A DNA stretch of 64,000 bases from Streptomyces sedi. Its GTDB lineage: Bacteria > Actinomycetota > Actinomycetes > Streptomycetales > Streptomycetaceae. Shown here piece by piece: positions 53,041 to 63,847 of this stretch. The position numbers and the translations under genes are program-made. Location of the stretch: positions 146,151 through 210,150 of the forward strand of contig NZ_VDGT01000013.1 in the NCBI RefSeq assembly GCF_006335015.1, in the 5' to 3' direction. Position 1 is the stretch's first letter, and each line of letters begins with the position of its first letter. Under the pieces are notes generated by a model, which was not told where the DNA came from, did no database searches, and saw only the letters and a program-made list of their open reading frames with translations.

Positions 53041-53101
53041 GTGATTCCCCTCGAAGTCGAGCGTGTTCCCGGCGAACACTAGCGCTGCATTAGAGGGGAA
53101 T
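53041..53101 (-). promoter_or_regulatory. Promoter with operator-like palindrome for the lipoprotein gene
   Basis: GTGTTC-CCGGC-GAACAC (53063-53079) is a perfect 6-bp inverted repeat with a 5-base spacer. A second pair, ATTCCCCTC / GAGGGGAAT (53044-53052 with 53093-53101), encloses it and overlaps the ribosome binding site. A minus-strand -10 TAGTGT with GTCAAT 18 bases upstream would place the start of transcription within this palindrome. Confidence 0.5.
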
Positions 53102-53297
53102 TGACCACTGTTACGGTCCTATTTCATGGACGGCGCTCCGCTGCAATGTTGTGCACGGGTCGCGCACATACCCACCGCGCGTACTCCCCGGTACCGCCCC
53201 GCTATCGAGCCAGCGTCGCCCCGAGGCCGACCTCGGACGAACGCGAACCCGCGCCGACCGGGGGTCGCCCGGCGCCCCGCCGACCCTCAGCGGCGGC

Positions 53298-54521
53298 TCA
53301 GGCCCCCTCCGCGGCCTCGGGGGCCGACTCCACCGTGCCGCTGACCTCGCCGAGGCCGACGCGTCCGCCGTCCGGGCCCGGCGCCCACGCGGTGAGCGTG
53401 ACCCGGTCGCCGTCGGCGAGGAACGCCCGCTCCCCGTCCGCCAGCCGCAGCGGGCGCTCGCCGTTCCACGTCAGTTCCAGCAGGCTTCCACGCTCGCCCT
53501 CCTCGGGGCCCGAGACCGTTCCGGAGGCGAAGAGGTCCCCGGTCCGCAGGTGCGCGCCGTTGACCGTCAGGTGCGCCAACTGCTGCGCCGGCGTCCAGTA
53601 CATGGTGGCGAACGGCGGGTGGGACACCGGCTCGCCGTTGAGCAGCACGGTCAGCCGCAGGTCGAGCCCGCCCGGCCCGCCGGCCGTGTCGTCGAGGTAC
53701 GGCAGCGGCGGCACGTCCCGCGCCGGCGGCGCGGTCCAGGCCGCGTCCAGGGCGTCAAGTGGCGTGATCCAGGCGGAGATCGAGGTCGCGAACGACTTCC
53801 CGAGGAACGGGCCGAGCGGCACGTACTCCCACGCCTGGATGTCCCGGGCCGACCAGTCGTTGAGCAGGCACACCCCGAAGACGTGCTCGCGCAGCGCGGC
53901 CGGCGGCACCGGCCGGCCCGGCGTCGACGGCGTGCCCACCACGAAGCCGACCTCGGCCTCGATGTCCAGCCGCACCGAGGGCCCGAACCCGGGCGTCGCA
54001 GCGCCGTCCGCCGGCCGGCGCTGCCCCAGCGGGCGCACCACGGGCTCTCCAGAGACCCGGACCGAGCCGGCCCGGCCGTGGTAACCGATCGGCATGTGCT
54101 TCCAGTTGGGCGTCAGCGCGTCGCCACCCGGGCGGAAGATCTCGCCGACGTTCTGCGCGTGGTGCTCGCTGGAGTAGAAGTCGACGTAGTCGGCGACGGT
54201 GAACGGCAGATGGAGCGACACCTCGTCCAACGGGCGCAGCAGCGGCGCCACGGCCTCCCGGTGCGACGCGTCGCCGAGCCAGGACCGCGCCTCGGCGCGC
54301 ACCGCCGCCCAGACCTGCCGGCCGGCGGCAAGCAGCGGGTCGAGGGAGGGCGCCGTCCACAGCGCGACATGCGCGGAACCGAGGGCGCGCGCGGCGGCCC
54401 CGGCGTCCAGCACCCGGTCACCGAGGCGTACCCCGATCCGCCGGGCCGCGGGCTCGTCGCGGGGGCTGAAAACGCCGTAGGGAAGGTTGTCGATACCAAA
54501 CAACACCGGGTCGGACGACAT
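53298..54521 (-). CDS. fahA: Fumarylacetoacetase
   Basis: 407 residues. Hydrolyses 4-fumarylacetoacetate to fumarate and acetoacetate, the last step of tyrosine/homogentisate breakdown. The N-terminal SH3-like domain begins FGIDNLPYGVFS. The C-terminal FAH domain has active-site His and metal ligands in DFYSSEHHAQNVG, the DIEAEVGFVVG motif and LLNDWSARDIQAWEY. ATG 54521 is six bases after TAAAAT (54533 down to 54528), so the leaderless start is chosen over GTG 54527, which lies directly against that box. Divergent from the polyprenyl synthase gene. Confidence 0.93.
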   Translation of the reverse strand: MSSDPVLFGIDNLPYGVFSPRDEPAARRIGVRLGDRVLDAGAAARALGSAHVALWTAPSLDPLLAAGRQVWAAVRAEARSWLGDASHREAVAPLLRPLDEVSLHLPFTVADYVDFYSSEHHAQNVGEIFRPGGDALTPNWKHMPIGYHGRAGSVRVSGEPVVRPLGQRRPADGAATPGFGPSVRLDIEAEVGFVVGTPSTPGRPVPPAALREHVFGVCLLNDWSARDIQAWEYVPLGPFLGKSFATSISAWITPLDALDAAWTAPPARDVPPLPYLDDTAGGPGGLDLRLTVLLNGEPVSHPPFATMYWTPAQQLAHLTVNGAHLRTGDLFASGTVSGPEEGERGSLLELTWNGERPLRLADGERAFLADGDRVTLTAWAPGPDGGRVGLGEVSGTVESAPEAAEGA

Positions 54522-54636
54522 GGCCACATTTTAGGGGTGTCGCCGGCGCGCACCAGCGGTACGTCCTCGAAGTGATCGACTTGCGACCGGATACGCTGCC
54601 TGGAACAACCCATCGAAAGATCAGGGGAGAGCGCTC

Positions 54637-55647
54637 GTGACCGTCATGGGGCCCTTCGGGGTGAGCGTGCGGGACCCGGCCCTGGAGGCCGAGGTCCAGG
54701 CGGGGCTTTCCGCCGTCGAGGCGGGGCTGGTCGAAGCGACCAAGAGTGACGTCCCCTTGATAACGGAGGCCGCCCAGCACCTCGTTCGGGCCGGGGGGAA
54801 GCGGTTCCGGCCGCTGTTGCTGCTGTTGGCCGCGCGCTTCGGGGACGCCCACGCCCCCGGTGTCGTGCCCTCGGCCGTGGTGGTGGAGTTGACCCATCTG
54901 GCCACGCTCTACCACGACGACATCATGGACGAGGCCGAGGTCAGGCGCGGGGTGCCGAGCGTCAACGCCCGCTGGGACAACTCGGTCGCCGTGCTCACCG
55001 GGGACTTCCTCTTCTCCCGCGCCTCGACGATAGTCGCCGAACTGGGCGCGCCCGCGGTGCGGGTGCAGGCCGAGGCGTTCGAGCGGCTGGTCACCGGGCA
55101 GATCCAGGAGACCCAGGGGCCGCCGCCCGGGCAGGACCCGATCGCCCACCACCTGGAGGTCGTCGCGGGCAAGACCGGCTCGCTGATCGCCGTCGCGGGG
55201 CGCATGGGCGCGCTGATGGCGGGCGCGCCGGAGGCGACGATCGAGCTGCTGGCGCGGTACGGGGAGCTGATCGGCGTCGCGTTCCAGCTGGCCGATGACG
55301 TGCTGGACATCGCCAGTGACGGTACGGAGTCGGGCAAGACCCCGGGGACCGACCTGCGGGAGGGCGTGGCGACGCTGCCGGTGCTGCGGCTGCGGGAGTT
55401 GGCCGAACGGGAAGGGGCGGCGGCCGACCGCGAGCTGGTCGCGCTGCTGGACGGGGACCTGACCGACGACGGGCGGCTGGCCGAGGCGCTGGCCGGGCTG
55501 CGCGGCCATCGGGCGCTGGACCTTGCCAGGGCGGACGCCCGGGCCTTCGCGGAGCGCGCGGGGCAGACGCTGGAGCCGCTTCCTGAGGCGCCGGCCAAGG
55601 CCGCGCTTCTGGACCTGTGCACCTCGGTCTCCGACCGTACGCACTGA
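54637..55647 (+). CDS. Polyprenyl diphosphate synthase (probably menaquinone side chain)
   Basis: 336 residues of the trans-isoprenyl diphosphate synthase family. First aspartate-rich motif YHDDIMDEAEVRRG, second QLADDVLDI, and the N-terminal AGGKRFRPLLLLL. The residues before the first motif are small/aliphatic with no bulky stop residue that I can assign, consistent with a long-chain product (heptaprenyl to nonaprenyl). Position near menG, the menaquinone reductase and nuo suggests it makes the menaquinone tail. GTG 54637 follows GGGGAGAG. Confidence 0.88.
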   Translation: MTVMGPFGVSVRDPALEAEVQAGLSAVEAGLVEATKSDVPLITEAAQHLVRAGGKRFRPLLLLLAARFGDAHAPGVVPSAVVVELTHLATLYHDDIMDEAEVRRGVPSVNARWDNSVAVLTGDFLFSRASTIVAELGAPAVRVQAEAFERLVTGQIQETQGPPPGQDPIAHHLEVVAGKTGSLIAVAGRMGALMAGAPEATIELLARYGELIGVAFQLADDVLDIASDGTESGKTPGTDLREGVATLPVLRLRELAEREGAAADRELVALLDGDLTDDGRLAEALAGLRGHRALDLARADARAFAERAGQTLEPLPEAPAKAALLDLCTSVSDRTH

Positions 55648-55871
55648 AGCACGGAGAGTGGCCGCCGCCTTCGTGTGCGGCCTCACCGAGGGGCCGACCC
55701 CTGAGGCCGGTCCCTGAGATCCGGTCGTTCTTCCCCTAGGGAAGGGGCGGACCGAAGGCCGGTCCGGTCGTCCTCTGGTCGTACGCGGGATGCCGCCCAC
55801 GGGCGGATGCCCCGGCGCCGTCGAGCTGTTGCAATGGAGACAGCCAGCAAGGGCGAGTGGAGGGGCATCCG

Positions 55872-56894
55872 ATGGCCATGCAGGAGAACATCAGGAGGGC
55901 GGGGCTTCCCGTCGCCGTCCTGGCCGGGGTCGCGGCGATCGGCGTGGGTGTCTGGCCCGCGCTCGCCAGCGACGGCAGCCCCGACCTGCCGGAGATGACC
56001 GCCGAGGAGCTGGTGGTGCTGGTCGCCGAGTCCGACACGGCGCAGCTCTCCGGCACGGTGCGGGTGGAGAGCGACCTGGGTGTCCCGGACATGGGCGGCC
56101 TCGCCGAGGGCGTGCTGGGCGGCCTGGACGGCCCGGCCGGCCGGCTGGCCTCGCTGGCCGCGGGCGAGAGTACCCTGCGGGTCGCGATGGACGGCCCCGA
56201 CCGGCAGCGCCTGGCCCTGGTGGACGGCCCCGACGAGTTCGCGGTGATCCACAACGGCGACCAGCTCTGGGCGTACGACAGCACGGAGAACGTGGTCTTC
56301 CGCGCCGATCTCGCCGATGTCGAGGGGCAGACCTCCGACGAGGGCGAGACCGAGGCGTGGATGGGCGACCTCACCCCGCAGGAGGCCGCCGAGCGGCTGC
56401 TGGCCGAGGCGGACCGGGACGCGGAGATCGCGATGGACGGCACCGGCCGGGTCGCCGGGCGCGACGTGTACCAGCTGTCGATCGAGCCGAGGGACGAGAA
56501 CATCCCGCTGGCCTCGGCGCGGATCTCGGTGGACGCCGAGACCGGGGTGCCGCTCGCGGCGCGGGCCGAGTCGACCGGCGGGCAGACCGTCGATGTCGCG
56601 TTCTCCCAGGTCGACTTCGCGGTGCCGGCGGGCGGCGCGTTCGAGTTCTCGCCGCCGGAGGGCGCCGAGGTGCTGGAGGCCGACCCGAACGAGCCGTTCG
56701 GCGGGCTGCTGGAGGAGCTGCTGCCCGGCGCGGTCCCCGGCGACCTGCCGCAGATCGACCCGGGCGAGCTGCGGGACGAGCTTCCCGAGGAGCTGCTGAA
56801 CGAGCTGCCGCGCGAGGAGTTGGCGGAGACCAGGGACGAGGTCTCCGGCGAGCTGCCGGAGTTGGCCGAGCTGATCGACGCGCTGATTCGCTGA
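55872..56894 (+). CDS. Exported LolA/RseB-like protein
   Basis: 340 residues. N-terminal signal/anchor (AGLPVAVLAGVAAIGVGVWP, probable cleavage near ALAS-DG), then a LolA-like half-barrel: TAEELVVLVAESDTAQLSGT, ADLADVEGQ, and the strand series ending PLAARAEST. The C-terminal 75 residues are Glu/Leu/Pro-rich with repeated ELPEELL-like units. Gram-positive relatives bind lipids or regulate sigma factors, but no partner gene is adjacent. ATG 55872 is preceded by GGAGGGG at 6 bases; ATG 55857 is less likely. Confidence 0.8.
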   Translation: MAMQENIRRAGLPVAVLAGVAAIGVGVWPALASDGSPDLPEMTAEELVVLVAESDTAQLSGTVRVESDLGVPDMGGLAEGVLGGLDGPAGRLASLAAGESTLRVAMDGPDRQRLALVDGPDEFAVIHNGDQLWAYDSTENVVFRADLADVEGQTSDEGETEAWMGDLTPQEAAERLLAEADRDAEIAMDGTGRVAGRDVYQLSIEPRDENIPLASARISVDAETGVPLAARAESTGGQTVDVAFSQVDFAVPAGGAFEFSPPEGAEVLEADPNEPFGGLLEELLPGAVPGDLPQIDPGELRDELPEELLNELPREELAETRDEVSGELPELAELIDALIR

Positions 56895-56965
56895 CGCGCG
56901 GGATCGCTGACGCGCTGATTCGCCGACGCGTCGGGGGACGCGTCCGGGGGGACGGGGGCGGGTGG

Positions 56966-56996
56966 ACCGTGGGGGCGGTCGGCCCGCCCCCACGGT
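56966..56996 (+). terminator. Terminator hairpin after the LolA-like gene
   Basis: Perfect 13-bp stem ACCGTGGGGGCGG / CCGCCCCCACGGT (56966-56978 with 56984-56996). Degenerate CGCTGATTCGC repeats lie between the stop codon and the hairpin. Confidence 0.78.
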
Positions 56997-57070
56997 GTTC
57001 TCCGGGGAGGAGAGGCGGCCCCTTGCCGGTCGCCGGCGGCCCGCCGGGTGACGGGTGATGTACTTCCGGT

Positions 57071-57454
57071 ATGAGGATTCCACTGGCGCTCGCCGCTCTG
57101 GGCGTGCTGCTGGGGTCCGTGGTCCTGATCTGTTTCGCGTTCTGGCGCCTTCTGCGCCGGGCCGGGATACCCGCCTGGTTCACGGCGGTGTTTCTGGTGG
57201 CCGGCGCGGTGATGGTGCTGGTGTCGGTCGGGCTGTGGGTGAGCGCGCACCCGGTGCTCTTTCCCGAGACGTCTCCGTGCTGGCCCTCGATGGAGCCGGA
57301 GACGCGCTGGTTCCCGCCCGACTCCCACTGCCGGCACGCCGACGGCGAGCTGAGATCGGTCAACGGGGCGCGCGGCAAGGCGGTGTTCTGGATCGCGTTC
57401 GGCGTCGTGACCGGCACCCTCGGCGTCGCGGCGGCTCGCCGCGTGCGCCGCTGA
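57071..57454 (+). CDS. Small integral membrane protein, unknown function
   Basis: 127 residues with three predicted TM helices: residues about 4-24, 38-58 and 105-122. The loop between helices 2 and 3 holds two cysteines (ETSPCWPSM and DSHCRHAD) that could form an extracytoplasmic disulfide. ATG 57071 gives a sensible N-terminal helix. Convergent with the following gene with only 9 bases between stops. No family recognised. Confidence 0.65.
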   Translation: MRIPLALAALGVLLGSVVLICFAFWRLLRRAGIPAWFTAVFLVAGAVMVLVSVGLWVSAHPVLFPETSPCWPSMEPETRWFPPDSHCRHADGELRSVNGARGKAVFWIAFGVVTGTLGVAAARRVRR

Positions 57455-57463
57455 CGTGAGCGG

Positions 57464-58048
57464 TCACCGGCGGTCGGAGTCGGTCGCGTCCGGTCGGGGC
57501 GAGGGGGAGTCGTCGAACGGGGCGGCGGGCTGTTCCCTGGGGCGCCTGCCGTAGCGGTTGACCCGCTCGGTCTCCGCCTTCAACCCCCGCAGCCACGGCA
57601 CCCAGGGGCCCGGCCTGGCCTGGTTCGCCAGCCACAGGCCCCAGGCGACGACCACGCCCAGGGTGCCGAGGACCAGCGGCCCGTCGTCCGTGGACATCAT
57701 CCTCGGATGCAGCCAGTCGTTCCCCAACTGGAGCGCGCAGGCGCCCAGTACGCCGAGCGAGCCGCCGACGAGATGACCGCGCCACACCGGGCCGCGCCGC
57801 CCGCGCGGGGGCAGACCCACGTTCCGCTCCACCGTCGTGAAGGTGATCAGGGCGAGGATCGCCACCAGCAGCACGCCGGCGCCCCAGTCCGTCCAGTTGG
57901 GCGGCTGGACCGTGTTGACCGACTCCTCCAGCGTGTTCAGCACGAGCGCGAACGGGACGAACCCCCACAGCAGCCCCGACGTCCCCGCCAACCACACCCG
58001 CCAGGACGGGACTCGCCCGTCCCGCTCGGACACCGTCCGCTCAGCCAC
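57464..58048 (-). CDS. Integral membrane protein, unknown function
   Basis: 194 residues. Four predicted TM helices (about 18-40, 55-72, 90-107, 125-143) and a hydrophilic, Arg/Pro/Ser-rich C-terminus from about 150. GTG start at 58048. No catalytic motif seen. Probably separate from rarD, whose stop codon lies 93 bases upstream. Confidence 0.7.
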   Translation of the reverse strand: MAERTVSERDGRVPSWRVWLAGTSGLLWGFVPFALVLNTLEESVNTVQPPNWTDWGAGVLLVAILALITFTTVERNVGLPPRGRRGPVWRGHLVGGSLGVLGACALQLGNDWLHPRMMSTDDGPLVLGTLGVVVAWGLWLANQARPGPWVPWLRGLKAETERVNRYGRRPREQPAAPFDDSPSPRPDATDSDRR

Positions 58049-58141
58049 CTCACGCCTCCTCGAAGCCTCACGTTCGCGCGTCTCACGTGCGCGCGTCGCG
58101 CCTCGCGCTCGCCGCGCCCCTGCGGTGCCCGTTCCGGGGTC

Positions 58142-59140
58142 CTAGCCGGCCCGCTCGGTGCTCCCCGGCTTCCCGGCGGGCCCCTGGTCGGTTTCGAGCT
58201 GGTCGACCGGGACCTCGGCCGGGTCGGCCGGGGTGTGGCGGGCGATCGTGCGGTGGCGGCGGCGCGCCTGCCGCAGCGCGTCCCAGGTCAGCAGCGACAG
58301 GGCCGTCCACACCAGCCCGAAGCCGACCCAGCGCTCCGGCGGCATCTCCTCGTGGAAGACGAGCAGGCCCAGCACGAACATCGTGGTCGGGGTGATGTAC
58401 TGCAACAGCCCGATGGTCGACAGCGGCAGCCGCACGGCGGCGGCGCCGAAGAAGATCAGCGGCAGCGCGGTGGCCAGCCCGCTGACCACCAGCAGCGCCG
58501 CCTGGCTCGGCCCGCCGGTGGTGAACGTGCCCTCGCCGTTGGCCGCGACCACCATCAGGAAGACGAAGGCCGGCACGAACTGGAAGACGGTGTCCGCGCT
58601 GAAGCCCTCCAGGCCGTTCAGCGCGAGCCGCTTCTTCACCAGGCCGTAGGTCCCGAAGCTGACGGAGAGCGTCAACGACAGCCAGGGCACCTGCCCGTAG
58701 GCGACGCTCATCACGACGACGGCGGTGCCGCCGACGCCGACGGCCACCCACTGGAGCGGGCGCAGCCGCTCGCCCAGCAGCAGCACGCCGAGGGCGATGC
58801 TGAAGAGCGGGTTGATGAAGTAGCCGAGGGACGCCTCCAGCACGCGGTCGTTGGCGACGCACCAGATGTAGACGGACCAGTTGACGGCGATCAGGGTGGC
58901 GGAGGTGAGGGAGAGCGCCAGCTTCCTCGGCTGCCGCGCCAGCGGGCGTATCCAGGACCAGTTGCGGACGAAGATCAGCAGCAGCAGGGCGGTGGGCAGC
59001 GACCAGACGATCCGGTGGGCCAGCAACTGCGCGGGAGCGATGCCGTCGAGCAGCTCCCAGTAGAGCGGCATCAGCCCCCAGACCCCGAACGACGAGAGCC
59101 CGAACGCCAACCCCGACCTACTGGTCGTCGCCGTTGCCAT
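58142..59140 (-). CDS. rarD: RarD-type EamA-family transporter
   Basis: 332 residues, ten TM helices in two EamA repeats. GVWGLMPLYWELLDGIAPAQ, AHRIVWSLP and NWSVYIWCVANDRVLEASLG are RarD signatures. The family exports unidentified metabolites (the E. coli name comes from chloramphenicol sensitivity). The C-terminal 40 residues are a hydrophilic tail. ATG 59140 is used; the same frame continues upstream but overlaps the Uma2 gene's region and lacks membrane character. Confidence 0.88.
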   Translation of the reverse strand: MATATTSRSGLAFGLSSFGVWGLMPLYWELLDGIAPAQLLAHRIVWSLPTALLLLIFVRNWSWIRPLARQPRKLALSLTSATLIAVNWSVYIWCVANDRVLEASLGYFINPLFSIALGVLLLGERLRPLQWVAVGVGGTAVVVMSVAYGQVPWLSLTLSVSFGTYGLVKKRLALNGLEGFSADTVFQFVPAFVFLMVVAANGEGTFTTGGPSQAALLVVSGLATALPLIFFGAAAVRLPLSTIGLLQYITPTTMFVLGLLVFHEEMPPERWVGFGLVWTALSLLTWDALRQARRRHRTIARHTPADPAEVPVDQLETDQGPAGKPGSTERAG

Positions 59141-59231
59141 TGCCGACCGCCTTCGAGAGAGTCCAGACCAGAGCCACCACCGACAGTAGCGTCGATGAGC
59201 GGCGCGGTCATTCCCGTCCCGAGTGGTGAAC

Positions 59232-59810
59232 CTATGCGGGCAGCGTGAGGTCGATGTCGATCGGGAAGGGCACGGTGAGCTTGAGCTGTTCGCGGTGGAT
59301 GCCGGTCGGGACGTAGGTGCCGGTCGCGGGCTCCAGTTCGTGGACGAAGACGACGGGGCGGTCGTTCTCCGGCTCCACGCGCCAGAAGTGCGGGATGCCG
59401 GCCGCCGCGTACTTGCGCGGCTTGGCCTCCCGGTCCCGCGCCCGCGACTCGGTGGAGACCACCTCGACGGCGAGCACGACATGCTCGGGCGCGAACGACG
59501 TCTGGCTCAGCCCGGAGACCCCCTCGGCACGCAACACCATCACGTCCGGCTCGGGCCTGTCCTTGGCCCCCAGCGTGACCGTCATCTCCCGGAAGGCACG
59601 CAGCTCCGGGGGCGTGGCCCGCGCCAGTTGGCCGGTCAGCAGCTCGACCGTCAGCAGGTGGAAGAGGGTCTGCGGACTCACGATTACCAGGCTCCCGTCG
59701 ATCAGCTCCGTGTGGGGAGGCAGATTCGGCAGCCGGTCCAGATCATCCGCGACATAGCCGTCCTGCGGAGGGCGTGGCCACTGGTAGGTGGGGGTGGGCT
59801 CAACACTCAT
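59232..59810 (-). CDS. Uma2-family (DUF820) predicted endonuclease
   Basis: 192 residues with a PD-(D/E)XK nuclease-like core: ELIDGSLVIVSP, EPDVMVLR (Asp), LAVEVVSTESRARDR (Glu) and KPRKYAAAGIPHFW. Uma2 proteins are abundant in Streptomyces and cyanobacteria, usually as single genes with no known substrate. ATG 59810 follows GGGAGCAG; an in-frame ATG four codons upstream is less well placed. Confidence 0.85.
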   Translation of the reverse strand: MSVEPTPTYQWPRPPQDGYVADDLDRLPNLPPHTELIDGSLVIVSPQTLFHLLTVELLTGQLARATPPELRAFREMTVTLGAKDRPEPDVMVLRAEGVSGLSQTSFAPEHVVLAVEVVSTESRARDREAKPRKYAAAGIPHFWRVEPENDRPVVFVHELEPATGTYVPTGIHREQLKLTVPFPIDIDLTLPA

Positions 59811-59867
59811 CACTGCTCCCATGGCCAGATCCTCGCAGGGGATTTCAGGCTACTCGCCTCATACGAC

Positions 59868-59899
59868 GATCCCCCACTCGAACGAGAGGGCGGGGGATC
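59868..59899 (-). terminator. Terminator hairpin after korB
   Basis: GATCCCCC / GGGGGATC inverted repeat with an imperfectly paired ACTC...GAGGG inner part (59868-59899), 32 bases past the korB stop. Confidence 0.6.
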
Positions 59900-59930
59900 G
59901 GCGTGTTGACGAATATGCGGAAGGTGCTGG

Positions 59931-61008
59931 TCAGCCCGCCACGGTCCAGGTGTCGCCGCCGGCGAGGAGGGCGGCCAGGTCGCCCTTGCCGCGGCGTTCC
60001 ACCGCGTGCTCCAGCTGGTCGGCCATCTGGTCCTCGTAGGTCGGCCGGGGAACGCTGCGCAGCACGCCGATCGGGGTGCGGTGCAGCGTCTGCGGGTCGG
60101 CCAGCCGGGAGAGGGCGAACGCCGTCGTCGGGGTCGCCGCGTGGGCGTTGTGGACGAGGATGTCGTCCGTGCCCTCGGTGGCGACGTCGATCACCCGCAG
60201 CTCGCCGGACTCCCGGTCGCGGACGACGCCCTTATCGCCGAGGCCGTCCTCGGCCGGCAGGCCGAAGCGGATCGGCTCGCCGTGTTCGAGGCGGATCACG
60301 GCCTCCTGCGCCTGCTTCTTGTCCTTCAGCACCTCGAAGGCGCCGTCGTTGAAGATGTTGCAGTTCTGGTAGATCTCCACCAGCGCCGAGCCGTGGTGCT
60401 CCGCCGCCGCGCGCAGCACGCCCGTGAGGTGCTTGCGGTCCGAGTCGACCGTGCGGGCCACGAAGGACGCCTCCGCGCCCAGCGCCAGCGAGACCGGGTT
60501 GAACGGGGTCTCCAACGAGCCCATCGGCGTCGACTTGGTGACCTTCCCGGTCTCCGAGGTCGGCGAGTACTGGCCCTTGGTGAGCCCGTAGATGCGGTTG
60601 TTGAAGAGCAGGATCTTCAGGTTCACGTTGCGGCGCAGCGCGTGGATCAGGTGGTTGCCGCCGATGGAGAGCGCGTCGCCGTCGCCGGTCACCACCCACA
60701 CCGACAGGTCGCGCCGGGCGGCGGCCAGGCCGGTGGCGATCGCCGGGGCGCGGCCGTGGATGGAGTGCATCCCGTAGGTGTTCATGTAGTACGGGAACCG
60801 CGACGAGCAGCCGATGCCGGAGACGAACGTGATGTTCTCCCTGGCCAGGCCCAGCTCGGGGAGGAAGCCCTGGACGGCCGCCAGCACGGCGTAGTCACCG
60901 CAGCCCGGGCACCAGCGGACCTCCTGGTCGGACTTGAAGTCCTTGGCGGTCTGCGGCTTGTCGGCGGTGGGGATGAGGGCCAACGGGGTGCGGGGCTGGA
61001 AGGGCGCC

Positions 61009-61019
<11 letters not shown>
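59931..61019 (-). CDS. korB: 2-oxoacid:ferredoxin oxidoreductase, beta subunit (2-oxoglutarate type)
   Basis: 362 residues. Thiamine-diphosphate subunit with the cluster/cofactor stretch WCPGCGDYAVLAAVQ, the TPP-Mg motif GDGDALSIGGNHL and LFNNRIYGLTKGQYSPTS. With KorA it oxidises 2-oxoacids, most likely 2-oxoglutarate, to the CoA thioester and reduces ferredoxin. No short cysteine-rich ferredoxin gene is nearby. Starts 11 bases inside the end of korA. Confidence 0.92.
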
Positions 61020-62904
<1,885 letters not shown>

Positions 62905-63120
62905 TGCTGTAGCCCTCCTTCGAGGCGGCTCTTGTCGGCCATGGTACGGGGAGTAAGGGTTGCCTTCCCATCCATCTCACGCAGCGGCTTCACGCGGTCG
63001 CCATCGGTGAACGGGAGCGGTGCGCGCCCCCGGTTCCCCCGTTGTCCCGCGCGCCCCGTCCTGTGAGTCAACTTCCGGTGCGGTACCGGTCGTTCGCCCC
63101 CCTTCAAGCGTGTCAGCGGG

Positions 63121-63780
63121 CTAGGAGTTGAGATAGGTCAGGACCGCCAGAACACGGCGGTGATCTGTGTCACTCTGCGCCAAACCGAGCTTGATGAAGA
63201 TGTTGCTGACGTGCTTCTCCACCGCCCCGTGGCTCACCACGAGTTGCTTCGCGACCGCCGAGTTGGTGCGGCCCTCGGCCATCAGCCCCAGCACCTCGCG
63301 CTCCCTGGGCGTCAACCCCGCCAGCACGTCCTGCTTGCGGCTGCGGCCGAGCAGCTGCGCGACCACCTCCGGGTCCAGCGCGGTGCCGCCCTCCGCGACC
63401 CTGGTGACCGCCGCCACGAACTCGCTGACGTCCGCCACCCGGTCCTTCAGCAGATAGCCGACGCCCCGCGAGGAGCCGGCGATCAGCTCCGTCGCGTACT
63501 GCTCCTCCACGTACTGCGAGAGCACCAGCACCCCCAGCGAGGGAAAACGCTGCCGCAGCCGCACCGCGGCCCGCACCCCCTCGTCCGTGTGGGTCGGCGG
63601 CATCCGCACGTCCGCCACCACCACGTCCGGCGGACTCCCCGTCGCCGCCAGCCGCTCCACGGCGGTGACCAGCGCCTCGGCGTCGCCCACGCCCGCCACC
63701 ACCTCGTGGCCCCGGTCGTGCAGCAGCCGCGTCAAACCCTCCCGCAGCAGCACCGAGTCCTCAGCGATGACTACCCGCAC
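63121..63780 (-). CDS. NarL/FixJ-family response regulator
   Basis: 219 residues. Receiver domain with acidic pair IAEDSV and phospho-acceptor Asp57 (VVADVRMPP), then a LuxR-type helix-turn-helix (LTPREREVLGLMAEGRTNSA, VEKHVSNIFIKL). It pairs with the histidine kinase fragment just upstream (63848 on). Typical actinomycete two-component pair; the signal and target genes are not apparent. Confidence 0.92.
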   Translation of the reverse strand: MRVVIAEDSVLLREGLTRLLHDRGHEVVAGVGDAEALVTAVERLAATGSPPDVVVADVRMPPTHTDEGVRAAVRLRQRFPSLGVLVLSQYVEEQYATELIAGSSRGVGYLLKDRVADVSEFVAAVTRVAEGGTALDPEVVAQLLGRSRKQDVLAGLTPREREVLGLMAEGRTNSAVAKQLVVSHGAVEKHVSNIFIKLGLAQSDTDHRRVLAVLTYLNS

Positions 63781-63847
63781 CGGCCCACTCCCCGTGTCGA
63801 ACCAACAGCTCTCAGCATCTCACCCCGCGGCCCCCGCCCGCCCCCGC

